From Panax quinquefolius (lineage: Eukaryota > Streptophyta > Magnoliopsida > Apiales > Araliaceae), in contig CM035160.1 of assembly GCA_020205615.1 (NCBI GenBank), positions 125,207,605 to 125,271,604 on the forward strand: a DNA stretch of 64,000 nucleotides. Direction: 5' to 3'. The notes under the pieces are model-generated. The model searched no databases and was not told the DNA's origin. It saw only the letters and a list, made by a program, of their open reading frames with translations. This document shows, one piece after another, positions 22,735 through 34,603 of this stretch. The position numbers were made by a program, and so were the translations under genes. Within the stretch, counting starts at the first letter, position 1. Every line of letters starts with the position of its first letter.

Positions 22735-22860
22735 TATTGCACTTAGTGCTTCGCACTATAACTGCTTGTGATATTAGTGCTTCGTACCATATCTGCTTGT
22801 GATATTAGTGCTTCGCACCATATCTGCTTGTGATATTAGTGCTTTGCACATGTCATCATT
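22735..22860 (+). repeat. 31-bp tandem repeat in the Tat-A leader
   Basis: Four units of TTAGTGCTTCGCACCATA with TCTGCTTGTGATA. Each contains the short inverted repeat GTGC-TTC-GCAC. The same array occurs at 33775-33890 in Tat-B. Confidence 0.88.
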
Positions 22861-23346
22861 TTTCATATGGTGAGACGCGATGTATATGAATGTATGTTGT
22901 GTGGTCCCTCCACCAGGAGGCTATCCCGTTAGTGTTTGATTACTGGACTCGTGAGAAGACTAATTCTCCAAGGCTCAGGAAAGGCACCACCCAAATTCGC
23001 TCCAGTTGAAAGACCGGATTAACTTCCCGTCAAGTAGATTGCAATGATTTGGGAACCTTCATGCCAAAAAGCCGCGAGAGTAACCTAAGATAGGTCAGCC
23101 TCTGATAAACCCAAAATGGAGGAAAGTCTCTTCATGCTCTCTCATTTCAAAATTACTTGTAAACACAATTACTTGTAATGTCATTCCATATCTATCTCCA
23201 TGTAATGAGAAATATGAAGAAATGTGTACACATACATATTTTAATAAGCATGCTACAAACAGCTGACATCCGTTTTGCAGGATAAAATTCCTAAAAAGGA
23301 CACATCACATAACATGTTATTTTACACATTCCCTAAAGACTAAACT
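22861..23346 (+). other. Tat-A leader between the repeat array and gag
   Basis: Non-coding and strongly conserved with 33890-34390 of Tat-B (for example AGTAACCTAAGATAGGTCAG). It probably carries packaging signals, but that is inference. Confidence 0.6.
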
Positions 23347-24745
23347 ATGCAAGTCTTTTACAGGGAACCAAACGGACCTACTAGCCGGTCAAATTCCAAA
23401 AATACTACAGGCCTACAGTCAATCATGTCGTCATCCGACCAGACTGAACTTAATCCAGTTTCTCGTAAAGAATTCGACGGGTTAAGCAAACAAATTACAG
23501 ATTTGGCTGTTCTGCTCAAAGAATTACACCAGTCTAATCAGGGTCCAAAAATACCCGTACATGCTGAATCCTCCACACAAGGAGGAACCATTACAATACC
23601 TGAACTGCAGTTGGATACGACCAACAAAACTCATGATCCTGCCCATCCCACTAGAGACCCAGACACTGGTGACATCAAAAAGAAAGTCCTCCAAATGGAA
23701 GAGACCCTTCGTGCTATCAAAGTAATTGGAACACACGGGAGTGTTTCATATGCTGATCTTTGCATTTTCCATGGTGTTCATTATCCAGAAAAATTTAGAA
23801 CTCCTGACTTTGAAAAATATGACGGGTTAGGAGATCCTTATACACATTTAAAGGTGTTTATTGGAGAACTTGGACTCTTACAGAGGACAAAAAACTCAGA
23901 ATGCAATTATTCCAAAAAAGTCTAACTGGAGAAGCCCGTTCGTGGTACACAAGATTAGACAATTTAAAGATCCATAGTTAGGAAGAGCTAGCATATGCTT
24001 TCCTCACTCAATACAACTTTTCAGGCCTCGGATGGCTCCCTGACGCAGATCAAATTACCAAGATCAAGAAACAGTCTAACGAGTCTTTCAAAGAGTATGC
24101 TCAAAGATGGAGACGTCAGGCTGCCCAAGTTAGTCCTTCCATGATAGAATCAGAGATGGTCATGACTTTCATAGACATACAAGAAGCGCCTTTCTATGAA
24201 AGAGTTTTAGCCGGCATCGTCAAACCATTTTCTAAAGTGGTCAAACATGGGGAGATGGTTGAGATGGGATTAAAGACTGGAAAGATTCAAGACCTAGCTG
24301 CCCTTAAAGCTATTACTGATAAAATCCAATACGAAAATTATGGGAACAACCCCCGGAGGGTCAATAAAAAGAAAGAGGAAGATGTTTCCTTAATACTACA
24401 GGGTCAAAAAGACAATCAAAGCATGCCTGTTCAAAGTAGAAACTACACTCCCTTTCAAGCACAGTCTACGAACCCTCCAATACCAAAAGGTGGAGAATTC
24501 AAACGCCCTCAAGTGTTTACACCCTTAGGGGACACCCTCGAGAACATTCTCATTCTTCTGACAACACAGAAGAAAATTACGCATCTTCTTCCACCAGCTA
24601 GCCCTAATGGACGGGGTTTCAATGTCGCTTTCGGAAATGTGCTTATCATCTTTGAGGCACCCGACACGATACTCAAGATTATTGGGCCTTGAAACACAAG
24701 ATCCAAGACCTGATAGACAACGGGGAGATCGTGGTCACCAAATTA
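23347..24745 (+). pseudogene. Gag of Tat-A
   Basis: The start is probably the ATG at 23425 (MSSSDQTELN), though the frame is open from 23347. N-terminal residues PVSRKEFDGLSKQI match the Tat-B remnant PVSREEFEGLRNQI. The Gag core is typical of the Tat lineage: FRTPDFEKYDGLGDPYTH, LTGEARSWYTRL, a TGG-to-TAG stop before EELAYAFLTQYNF, and SNESFKEYAQRWRR. A frameshift at about 23920 separates two halves (23347-23925, 24141-24692). At about 24640-24740 a degenerate CCHC-like region ends in WALKHKIQDLIDNGE, the usual Tat Gag zinc-binding end. Confidence 0.87.
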
Positions 24746-25984
24746 GATCAGCCTCACGTTCAAGACAACCCTCTTCCTCAACACAAAGAAGAAGAGGTCA
24801 ACATGATAAATTGGAGTAATGGACAGAATTCCAATTTCAACTGTGAATCCTCCCAGACCCTCAAAGACGGTGTTCACAAATGGGATTATGCCAAGTTCTA
24901 GTTCATAATGGAACGAATGATGGAAGCTCTATGCAAGCAAATTGAGCAATTAGCGAAACTGGTGACTTATCAGCATCAAGTAACACGTCAGTTAATCAGC
25001 CAGAAACATGCCAGTCTCCTACCCCTTGTCATGAATATTCCCTAGTCACTTTCAAAAAATGAAATGCTGGAAGATAAAGTGACAAAGAGAGCGAATGCCA
25101 AGGCCACGGATTTTGCCAACAAAAGGAATTCACCTATTTGGGCCAACCTATGGAGGAAATCCTTCATATGTTAATCAATGAAGGAAGGATCAGTTCCCTT
25201 TCTACCTCCAATCAACCCCGCTCGTATGCAGACAACTCGATGGAGTATGTCAATATCACTCCAGTCTCATTGTCATGTAGCGGAAGAATGATGTGCACTC
25301 ATACCACCTTATCCAAAATCTAATTGACGGTGGGTTCCCGCACTTAGCATTTATGATATTGTGTTACGTGCAAGTGAGAATTCAGGTCCTACTAAGTGGA
25401 AGAGTGTGGTAGAAGTCATATCCACTGAATCTGACGGGGTTAACAAATCACTCGCAATGCCAAAAATTCAACTCATGGGAAGAAACAATCCTTTGAAAGT
25501 GGCCGCTCCCGAGCCAATCAACTTGTCATACAGAGCACAATATCCCATTGTTAGCTTGCGCAAAGTTTCATGGAATTATGGAGAAGGTGAAGGATCTACC
25601 TCACATACAACTGCTACAGTGTCGATGGAAAATCCACTGTATCTTCCCCAACGGGTGATGAAGCCTACCATCAAATCATAGGGGAAAATACCCATGGAGA
25701 AGATTGAAAAATTCCTCCACACTATAGGTCATCACGAAGCTAAGGTGGTTTTAAGCTTAAAAGAAGCTCCACAACAAATATCAATTCTAGACTTGGTCCT
25801 AACTTCCGAGGATCACCGGTAGGTCTTGCTGAAGATTTTAGAAGAAGCCTATCTACCAACATCAGTTGATACGGAAAATTTTCAACATCTGGTTGATCAC
25901 ATTTTCAACAACAATGTGATATCCTTCACTGATGATGACATACCGCCCGAAGGGACTGGTTATTAGAAGCCGTTGCACATTGTG
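24746..25984 (+). pseudogene. Gag-protease intervening region of Tat-A
   Basis: Broken frames. A second motif of the CxxH...IQNLIDGGF class lies near 25240-25335, and NPLPQH (about 24770) is typical of Tat Gag C-termini. The block 25361-25680 has no recognised domain. From 25680 to 25960 I read KIEKFLHTIGHHEAKVVL and LLKILEEAYLP, the conserved stretch before Tat protease, with a CAG-to-TAG stop at 25819-25821 (SEDHR*VLL). Confidence 0.65.
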
Positions 25985-26290
25985 GTCTTATCCTCTTGAT
26001 ACATGCTAGCTGGAGTATTGATAGATAGAGGTTCCTCTCTAAATATCTGTGCATACGCTACCTTGGTGAAGATGAATATCAATCTCAACCGAATTCGAGT
26101 AGCCATACTATCATCAAAGCTTTTGATGGAGCCTAGTCGAATTGATCGAGTAATTGAACTGCCAATCGAAATTGGTCCTCATACATTCTGCATATCTTTC
26201 CATGTGCTCAAGATAGATTCGGGATACAACCTGCTCTTGGGACTTGGGAATCATATGGCTGGGGCAGTCCCCTCTACTCTTCATCAATAG
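25985..26290 (+). pseudogene. Aspartic protease of Tat-A
   Basis: It reads MLAGVLIDRGSSLNICAYATL, where Tat proteases have VLIDGGSSLNI, so the catalytic aspartate is kept but the neighbouring glycine is arginine. It is followed by IELPIEIGPHTFCISFHVL and SGYNLLLG, then a drift to AVPSTLHQ, all characteristic of the Tat lineage. A TAG at 26288 ends the frame and fits a CAG change. Length is normal. Confidence 0.87.
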
Positions 26291-26572
26291 TTGAAATACA
26301 TTATCAACAATAGCCTGATCACGGTCAACGCTGAACCAGAGATTCCTCAGCACGGAGACATGCCATTCAACAATGCCAACGTAGATGTTGAGCCAGTCAG
26401 TTTTTATGCCTTGGAAGTAAGCGATACCCAATACCATGCTATTGGAATGCCATTGCCCGAACCCAAGATTTTTCCCGAGGTAATATCGGCTACTCAAGAA
26501 ATGATGTCATTGGGTCATAAGCCGGGACAAGGGTTGGGTAAAGATTGCCAGGGTATCAAGTACACAATTTGA
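26291..26572 (+). pseudogene. G-patch-like domain between protease and RT of Tat-A
   Basis: This continues the protease frame for 93 residues. It ends in SLGHKPGQGLGKDCQGI, a good match to the G-patch (GxGLGKxxQG) that many plant Tat elements carry after protease. G-patches bind RNA or helicases, but the role in these elements is uncertain. Confidence 0.78.
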
Positions 26573-27099
26573 TTAACCAAGCAGACTGGAATAGCTGGAC
26601 TAGGCTATTCTGCCAGTTCTAGTCACAGAAATCCTCATAAGCATCAACAGGTTCCTTCATCTTCAACCATGCGGCGTTTATTTTTGCCTTCAGGATTTGA
26701 GTCCGCACAACCTCCTGTAAAGGTGCCAGTCAATGTAATGGCTATGTTATTTCCCAATCCAGTACCGATAAAGGAGAAAGAAGTCTTTGTTCCAGATACC
26801 GCAGTGGAAGAGGAAGAATAAAGAATCAAACAAGACGTCATCCAAATGGTGTCGGGCATACGCATCATCGTTCATGATGAACATATCAATAGATACACCC
26901 CAGACGATGATTGCCCAGACATAATGGCCATCATTCGGGACAGGGAGGATGATGACAATACCTCCATCACTGCGGTCCACCCGGACTTTACCCTTGCCAA
27001 TTGGAACAACACTCCTTGCATTGGTAGTCAAGGGTAAAGCGGGCAGAGACTCTTTCTGCCCTGTAGATATAATAACTACTTATTTTTCTGTACAGTTTT
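26573..27099 (+). other. Tat-A spacer between G-patch and RT
   Basis: Contains a short acidic open frame at 26846-27037 (PDIMAIIRDREDDDN) with a counterpart in Tat-B near 35360-35480. No domain is recognised. The equivalent in Tat-B carries a nested hairpin at 35261-35300 that I do not find here. Confidence 0.5.
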
Positions 27100-28443
27100 A
27101 GCAGTTTATTTTGCCAGTATATGCTAACACTGTGTATGATCGACACATTTCATATATACTAAGTGAAAGCATATTTTATTTCAGGACTCTGAATTTAGAT
27201 GTGTCTGTACTTGCTGATATGGTGCCACTTCTCCACAAGGATTGTACCTTTGATGTAGAGATGAATTCAGCCTTGATGGATATACAGGATGACATTGAGG
27301 TGCCTCCAGAAATTCAAGAATGGGTCAAAGACAAACCTAAACCCAACCTTGATCAAACCACTTCTTTCAATCTCAGAACCTTAGAAAGCCCTAAGTTAAT
27401 CTAGATTGGTTCAGACCTTACCCCAAATCAACGGAATGACATGGTTACATTATTAACCCAATTCCAAGATGTGTTTGCATGGTCTCATGAAGACATGGTT
27501 TGTTTGTCCACTGACATTGTCCTTCATCGCCTTCCCATTAAAGAGGGATTTAAGCCAGTCAGGTAACAACTCAGGCGATTGAAACCTGAGTGAAGTTTAA
27601 AGGTGAAAGAAGAAATTGTGAAACAATTTCAAGCTAGCGTCATCATGGTGTCCACATATCCTGAGTGGATATCCAACATTGTGCCCGTGCCTAAACCTAG
27701 AGGGAAGGTGCAAGTTTGCATAGATTACCGGGACTTGAACAAAGCTTGCTTAAAAGACAGCTTTCCTGTACCATTTATCCACATTCTTATTGATAATACT
27801 GCGCAATACGACATGTACTCCTTTGTTCATTGCTTCGCAGGGTACCATCAGATCATGGTTACTGAGGAAGATCGTGAGAAAATTGCTTTCATCAGGCCTT
27901 GGGGAACATTTTGCTATAGACGGTTGTCATTCGGCCTCATCAATGCTGGAGCCACCTATCAACGAGCTATGATGGCTCTTTTCCACGATTTAATGCACAA
28001 AGAGATCGAGATCTACGTGGATGACATCATTGTCAAGTCCCTAAGGAGGATGACCATATATACCATCTCGTAAAGTTGTTCAACAAAGTTACGTAAAGTA
28101 CAACTTGAAGTTGAATCCAGCTAAATGCGCCTTTGGAGTTAAATCGTGCAAGTTGCTAGGATTTTAGTCGACCACAAAGGATTGAGCTTGATCCTGCCAA
28201 AATCCAAGCCATCATGGAAATGCCCATTCCTCAGACAGAAAAGGAAATCTGGGGATTTTTGGGAAGAATCAACTTCATTAGCAGGTTTATCTCTCAACCC
28301 ACAACAACTTGTGAGCCAATATTCAAGCTATTAAGGAAGAACTCTTCCATGAAATGGAATGATGAGTGTCAAAATTCCTTCCTCACAATCAAGAAACAGC
28401 TAGTCAAACCTCCTGTGTTGGTACCACCCAGGGATGATGTTTG
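27100..28443 (+). pseudogene. Reverse transcriptase of Tat-A, truncated at the RNase H connection
   Basis: N-terminal residues IEVPPEIQEWV, then IGSDLTPNQRNDMV and FQDVFAWSHEDM are the Tat RT start. The body (27603-28073) carries NIVPVPKPRGKVQVCIDYRDLN, the modified FAGYHQIMV and the catalytic EIYVDDIIVKS. A frameshift near 28070 leads to TEKEIWGFLGRINFISRFI and FLTIKKQLVKPPVL (28214-28440). Stops at 27403 (CAG to TAG), 27564 (CAA to TAA) and 27591 (TGG to TGA) are all single transitions. The element 5 LTR cuts it at 28444. Confidence 0.9.
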
Positions 28444-29537
28444 TGACGCCCTCAAAATAGGTATACATCACCCATCTTGAGTCGCCAAATACATGGTACA
28501 AAATTCAAATACAACTTAATTATACAACAAATGTGTAAAATACTTACTAAACATATCTTGTGAGTTTTAATACAAATATTGTCATCTAGACAATATACAA
28601 ACTCAATGGGGTCCTCATTACATTTATTGTCACACTATTTAATGTAATAGTGAGGACTACTAATACTATCATCCGGTCCATCACTCCGCTCCCCGACTAC
28701 GTCCCGGCTTTATATTCTCATTTTCTAAAGAGAACAAAGAAAGAAAGAGTGAGCTCAACTAGCCCAAGAAGAAATATTATGACTAAGATAATGCGAATAA
28801 ATTATCGTTAGCCTTCAACAAAGTGTTAAACCGATAAAATATAACAACATCAAGTTTAATCAGAAGCGAACAAGCAATCCATTAAAAGAGTCAAGTAGAG
28901 AATAAAATCTACTATCTTTTATGATTTAAAAGGTTTTTCATGACTTTTATCACCGGGACTCGACAATAAATAATCCACATCATCGAATCACCCCTCACGC
29001 TACTACCAAGGATATTCTTTAAGTATCGCGACCACAAATTATCCATGTACTACTGACCAAGGACATTTGTGTATTCATTAATGGTTATGATCTTGCCAAC
29101 AACCTCATTCCATCAATGCACTACGGGCCAATGAGGACTTTTACCACATCATTTGTAACATTACACCATGATGATTAATCAATAATCCACGGTCATAATC
29201 ATACCAAGTCCATCTATGCACTACAGGCCACATATGACTTTCAACATAATATAAACATGAGGATGATGACAATGATATAAGAATTCAATAAAATAAGTTC
29301 AAGAAATAATTTATCCATGAATCAATAACGTCCAAATTGTCAACATGATACTACTTTGTAGAGTAAAATTCAAGAATGCTCAGAAGAATATTTCCATGAA
29401 AAGATACTGGATAAAGCACAAATATCAAGGATATTCCACTAATTTCATAAAGTATAGAAGTCAAAACTTTAACCAACTGAGTATAATAACGAATGGAATA
29501 ACAAAAGAAATCACCATGCATGCGGTACTTCGCATGA

Positions 29538-29825
29538 CAGGGTTATTCCAATAGATTAATAAGTAACGGAACCAAAGTCGCATTTAAATTTGCAACCGGC
29601 AGGATGTTCCAATGTAATAATAAAGATGGAACCATGTCCCATGTAAACGCATGCATACGATATTCCAATAGAATAATAAAGAATGGAACCGGTCCCGTTA
29701 AACGCATGCGCATGGATATTCTAACGTAATAATAAAGAATGGAATAATGTAAAAATTTCACCAAGTATAGGGTAACCCAGCATATACAAAAGTTATTACA
29801 ACGAGAGTAATAAATAATGGAATAA
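29538..29825. repeat. 57 to 65-bp tandem array in the element 5 LTR
   Basis: Units starting near 29539, 29604, 29659, 29716 and 29790 share GATATTCCAATAGAATAATA and AAGAATGGAA. It is homologous to 5106-5460. Confidence 0.78.
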
Positions 29826-30014
29826 TGTAAGTTCTCTTTATGAATACAAAAGAGATAATACCCTTACAGTACAACAAATAATATTCCTTACCGTAAAAGA
29901 AACCGAATATAAGAGTAAAAGGAAGTAGCGTATCACTTTTCTATAGCTTCTCTATAATTTCTCTCTAGAGTTTCAAAGTGAATTAAGTAAGAAATAATGA
30001 AGGAATGAGTTTCT

Positions 30015-30022
30015 ATTTATAG
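30015..30022 (-). promoter_or_regulatory. TATA box of the element 5 LTR
   Basis: Minus strand CTATAAATAG, at the same relative place as in the other Tekay LTRs. Confidence 0.62.
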
Positions 30023-30776
30023 AAAAATGGACTTCATAGTAACTAACTCATGAATAAATCAGATTGATTTACTTTAATCTGACAAATTCATATTTAAAGC
30101 AAAATCTTTTAAATAAAATATAATATATTCTATTTATAATCTAATAAAATCAATAACTTTATAAAAGATGTTTCTATCGCGAGATACTTATGCAAACACT
30201 ATGCATAATAAAATATAATATATTCTAATTATTGTCTAATAAAATGTATAACTTTATAAAAGTATTATGTTTTATATAAAAGATTTTACTATTGGCCTAA
30301 TAAAACGAATAACTTTATAAAAGTATTCTGCTTTATATAAAAAGCTTTTCTGCTTTTATTACATTAATAATACCAATAAACAAAACTCGAGTGACTTATC
30401 ACATAAGCATCAATAATCAATACTTGTGTGATACTATGCAACCACGCCAGACATCGTACTTTTTTACTACCGAGTAGTTCAACAAAGATAATGGTAAAAC
30501 TTCCGCCATTATTTTCAATAAAATATTTTTGTCGCTTTCTCAATCCGACAATAATTTTGTTGGAGTCCACGAATGATTGTGTATGCGTTGCATTTAATAT
30601 TCCCCGTTAAAATGAATATTCCCCGACCAATCGAATATTATATAACAACTTGAATACTTTTGCAAAAATTTATAAATATTATCCACAACTATAACATTAT
30701 ATCAAATTTATTCCATACTATTCAAAAATGATATTTATAGAAAATTCATCTTTATTTATAAAAGTTGGGTCTTACA

Positions 30777-30800
30777 ACCACCCCTTCTTATGAAATTTCG
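30777..30800 (-). other. Polypurine tract of element 5
   Basis: Minus strand GAAATTTCATAAGAAGGGG then TGGT and the LTR start TGTAAG. This marks the end of the internal region. Confidence 0.85.
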
Positions 30801-31238
30801 CCCTCGAAATTAGGGTATCGCATACCTAGTATGTCGAAGAGGTAAGGATACCTTGATTTCATTTCAGATTCTAACTCCCAAGTCATTTCCACAACATCGT
30901 GGTTTCTCCACAAAACTTTGACTTGAGGTATAACTTGGAGCGTATAATATGTTCCTTCTTATCCAAGATTTGAACAGGAACCTCTTCATACATCAAATCT
31001 TCCGCTATTTCGTCCAGCTTCTAACTCAATAATGTGGTTCGGTCTTTCACATATTTACGTAATATGGATATGTGAAAAATGTTATGAACACGAGACATAC
31101 TTGGCACAGCAGTAAAGCTTGAGTCTATAGCCCACGGTTCCAACTCGATCTAGGATTAAAATGGGCCGATGAATCGAGGATTGAGCTTTCCTCTCTTTCC
31201 AAATCTCGTAACTCCTTTCCACGAGCAACTCGTAATAA
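30801..31238 (-). pseudogene. Integrase C-terminus and chromodomain remnant, element 5
   Basis: The minus strand between 31120 and 31200 reads RPILILDRVGTVGYRLKL, the conserved integrase C-terminal motif of Tekay elements. The chromodomain region follows at 30860-30960 (VVEMTWELE-like wording), in broken frames. A chromodomain steers integration toward modified histones. The coding sequence is interrupted at 31243 by Tat-B and resumes at 49487. Confidence 0.78.
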
Positions 31239-31243
31239 CACAT
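31239..31243 (+). other. Target-site duplication CACAT, left copy (Tat-B)
   Basis: CACAT immediately left of the Tat-B LTR, matching 49482-49486. Joining the flanks restores the element 5 integrase line, as seen in the sister sequence near 62450. Confidence 0.92.
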
Positions 31244-32363
31244 TGTAGACACTCGAAATTTTCTTCTCATCACACTAACATCAAGAGAAGACATATTCGC
31301 CTTTTAAGAGGAACCCTAAAGACAATCTAAATCCATACCGGGATACTAATGTAAGTTCATCATCAAACCTCGGATTGCAATCGAGTAACCAAATCCAACC
31401 TCTGGAGATAACCCCGAGGCCCGCGCAGATCTGATACCGCACCACACCGAAGAAGACCGATTAATCTCTTGAGATGACCCCGAGGTATCCAAATGATCCC
31501 CAACCATGGAATAGGTCACGCCAACCTCGAGATGACCCCGAGGATAGTCAAAGTCAACAAAGAAGCCAACCTCGAGATAACCCTAAGAAACGATCGCTAT
31601 AATCACATGAAGAACCTGAGATAACTCCTTGAGGGGCAAATGGTCATTTTACCAACTCAACTTCACTTCAAATCATATACACTCATCTCAACTCAAAATA
31701 CTTCAAAGGAAGTCCCACAAAAGCGATATCTTAACTCCGGAGCGCAAACTACACAAAACGGCTAACCAAATTGCCTGACGGAAACCCGAGAATGCCATTT
31801 CGGTCATGGACCCTTCTTCCTAGAATCGAAAAAGGTCAAATCATATATCATTATGTAGCTCTCTGAAAGAGCTTCCCGGAATGGTATGGCACGCTTCCAT
31901 CGGACTCCTGGATAGAAAGTTATGAGCGACCGAGCTTAAAAGCGACGCATTTCTGACACTCATGGGACCCACACCGCCTGGGGCACCTCTGGGCACCTGT
32001 GCACTCATGCTGCTTCAAGCAAAGCAGTACACTGCATGCTCCAACCTCTATAAATAGAGGGCTTAGGGTGGCCATTTTGCAAGAAAAAAAGACGGGAAAC
32101 CTCAGATAATTCACTCACGACTCGCCCATACAAAGGTATTTTCCCACTTTTAAGCACCTCGTGAGCTCATATATAGCCTCTTTGTACCCACAAAAGCCGG
32201 TGTTTACCACTCTAAAGATATAGAAGCCTTTTTTATCGGTCACCGTAAGCCTTCTCAAACACTTTAGAGTCTTTCTTTCATCTTTGCACACACCTTCTAC
32301 ACGCTGAGAGTCGTGTTGCTTTTTTCACGGACTTCTCATTCCGTGGTTTCATTCCAATCAGTA

Positions 32364-32411
<48 letters not shown>

Positions 32412-32560
32412 TAACTAACATTATCGAGTTATGCCTCGATTGAGCCTGCACTTTGGCCCGAGCGTTTACTTGCTTTTACTATATATATATATATATATAA
32501 CTCGTAATGTCTGGACTTTGTTCGATGAGCCTGAGACTTTGGTCTGGTAGCGCTTACTCG

Positions 32561-32606
<46 letters not shown>

Positions 32607-33637
32607 CCCACCTGGAGTTTACTTCGTGTTGGTTGATCGCTTTTACAACTTTCTTTACATTCCGGCTCCGCCGAGTTTACTTCGTGGCGATTGATGCATT
32701 TACAACTTTATTTACATTCTCATCCCTCCTGGAGTTTCCTTCGTGGCGGTTGGACCGTATCTACAACTTTATTTACATTTCGATCCCCATGGAGGTGCTT
32801 CGTGGTTGGTGATCATGTCTGTATATATATAATTACAGCTTTTATATATATACATGCTTACTGCTTTCATATAAAAATGCAGTATTTTGTGAGCCTAGGA
32901 ATCATGTGATCACAAATTCATTCCATTGAATCTAGATTCGGTTCCCGTGATGTACATTTTCAGCTATAAGCAGCTTGTAAATTATTTTGCGGTGTCTGAA
33001 TTTCCTCAGATGGTTTCCATACCCACGAGGAAGTCGACATTATCTTTGTACATTATTTTTATACAGATGCCTCGCATCCGTCAAATAAAATCAATCAATC
33101 CGATCACTTAATAAAATGGGAGTGTAAAAGGTCTCAATTCTATTGAGCATCGTGGTTTAAAAACCTCTTTATAAAACATCATCAACGCCGTATCTTGCTA
33201 AAACCGAATTTTTACATAAATTCGCACTTCGTATATAGGTTCGAACGAGGCCTCGCACAACTTCCAAATAACAAAGACATTGACCCACACACACACACGG
33301 ATAATAGTTTCTTGTAAAGAGGCGGTCCACCGTGGTAACACGGATGTCTGGGGTGCCTAAAACCTTCCCCTGCATAACCAAGTCCCCGGACCCTAAACGA
33401 ATCTCTCAATTTCAATCGACCAGATAACAAATGTCACATCACTGGGTCAATGTGCAAAACCTTTTCTCATTGTGTTGGTACAACCATTTAAAAACCAATC
33501 AAGACTTCTTAACAAATTCCATCGTTTACATTATATATGTTGGACCTTTTTCACTTGTTTTTCAAACAAATCTCACCTAAAATGAGAACACCAAAGAACA
33601 AGTAACTGAAAGGACATCCAAAAATCCCGACGCCGGC
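31244..33637 (+). repeat. 5' LTR of Tat-B
   Basis: From TGTAGACACTCGAAATTTTC to CCCGACGCCGGC. TATA box at 32049-32056. TA-rich hairpin modules at 32360-32575 and TTTACTTCGTGGCG modules at 32585-32820. It differs from its 3' partner by many small changes, so the insertion is not very recent, unless the differences are errors. Confidence 0.9.
32049..32056 (+). promoter_or_regulatory. TATA box of the Tat-B 5' LTR
   Basis: CTATAAATAGAGGG, conserved with 20586 and 47998. Confidence 0.75.
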
Positions 33638-33657
33638 GGTGGCGACTCTGTTTGAGG
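33638..33657 (+). promoter_or_regulatory. Primer-binding site of Tat-B (tRNA-Arg-like)
   Basis: GGTGGCGACTCTGTTTGAGG, closer to the TGGCGACTCTG wording of the Tat lineage than the Tat-A site. Confidence 0.7.
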
Positions 33658-33774
33658 ACTCCAAAGAAGAGGACTTAAGCCGCTATTACAATCTTTTCAA
33701 AACAGCTTATCTCGCTTGTGTGTGGATGTTGCATTTATATTTGATGAATGTGTAAGAATGCATTTCCTTATTGC

Positions 33775-33890
33775 ACTTAGTGCTTCGCACCATAATCGCT
33801 AGGATGCTAGTGCTTCGCACCATAACTCGCCAGGATATTAGTGCTTCGCACCATATCTCGCTTCGATATTATTGCTTCGCACATGTCATC
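33775..33890 (+). repeat. 31-bp leader repeat, Tat-B
   Basis: Four units of TTAGTGCTTCGCACCATA with diverged linkers. Homologous to 22735-22860. The remaining leader (33890-34390) is non-coding and matches Tat-A. Confidence 0.85.
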
Positions 33891-34390
33891 ATTTTCATAC
33901 GGTGAGACGCGATGTATGTGAATGTATGTTGTGTGGTCCCTCCACCAGAGGCTATCCTGGCTTGTTTTGATTACTCGGACTCGTGAGAAGACTAATTCTC
34001 CGAGGCTCGTGAAAGGCACCACCCAAATTTGCTCCAGTTGAAAGACCGGATTAACTTCCCGTCAAGTAGATTGCGATGATTTGGTAACCTTCATGCCAAA
34101 AAGCCACGAGAGTAACCTAAGATAGGTCAGCCTCTGATAAACCCAAAATGAAGGAAAGTCTCTTCATGCTCTCTCATTTCAATTATTTGTAAACACAATT
34201 ACTTGTAATTTCATTCCATATCTATCTCCATGTAATGAGAAATATGAAGAAATGTGTACACATACATATTTAACATGCTACAAACAGCTAACATCAGTTT
34301 TACAAGATAAAATTCCTAAAATGAACACGTCACATAGCATGTTATTATATACATTCCCTAAAGACTAAACTATTTATGTCTTTTACAGGG

Positions 34391-34600
34391 AAGCAATCGG
34401 TCCCGTTACCCATTTAAAGTCCAAGAAGGCACTGATCCCACCATTAGGCATAGCTACACCGGGCCAACCTGATCCTACTCCTGTTTCCCGAGAGGAGTTT
34501 GAAGGATTAAGGAATCAAATAGCAGAATTGGTTGTCTTTCTAAAAGAACAAAGTAAAAATACGCAGGGCCAAACAATGCCTACTCAACCAATTCTGCTAT
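34391..34600 (+). pseudogene. Gag N-terminus of Tat-B
   Basis: I read PVSREEFEGLRNQIAELVVFLKEQ, homologous to the Tat-A Gag N-terminus. The Gag core that should follow is absent; the sequence passes directly into an acidic ORF at 34604. Confidence 0.75.
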
Positions 34601-34603
34601 TTA

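Larger units (their letters stand above)
19684..28443 (+). mobile_element. Tat-lineage Ty3/gypsy element Tat-A, truncated on the right
   Basis: The element has a 2.9-kb 5' LTR, a PBS of tRNA-Arg-like wording, a leader with tandem repeats, gag, protease, a G-patch-like motif and RT up to the connection region. It is cut at 28443 by the LTR of element 5. No archaeal-type RNase H, integrase or 3' LTR of this copy is found in the window. The sister copy Tat-B at 31244-49481 shows what the missing parts looked like. Confidence 0.87.
28444..30776 (-). repeat. 3' LTR of element 5 (Tekay LTR, subfamily a)
   Basis: Edges TGACGCCCTC (left) and GGGTCTTACA (right). 2.33 kb, most like the LTR at 4006-6689. 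It contains a 63-bp-class tandem array (29538-29825) and a minus-strand TATA box at 30015-30022. The 5 bp to its left, GTTTG (28439-28443), would be the target-site duplication, but the partner end is lost. Confidence 0.87.

Noticed and set aside
22735..22860. Regular 31-bp repeats that could suggest a CRISPR-like array
   Set aside because: The units are head-to-tail without unique spacers and lie in a plant retrotransposon leader.
22608..28443. Integrated pararetrovirus (caulimovirid) because of the RT and leader structure
   Set aside because: LTRs, a Tat-type protease-G-patch-RT order and the sister element's integrase are present; no movement protein is seen.
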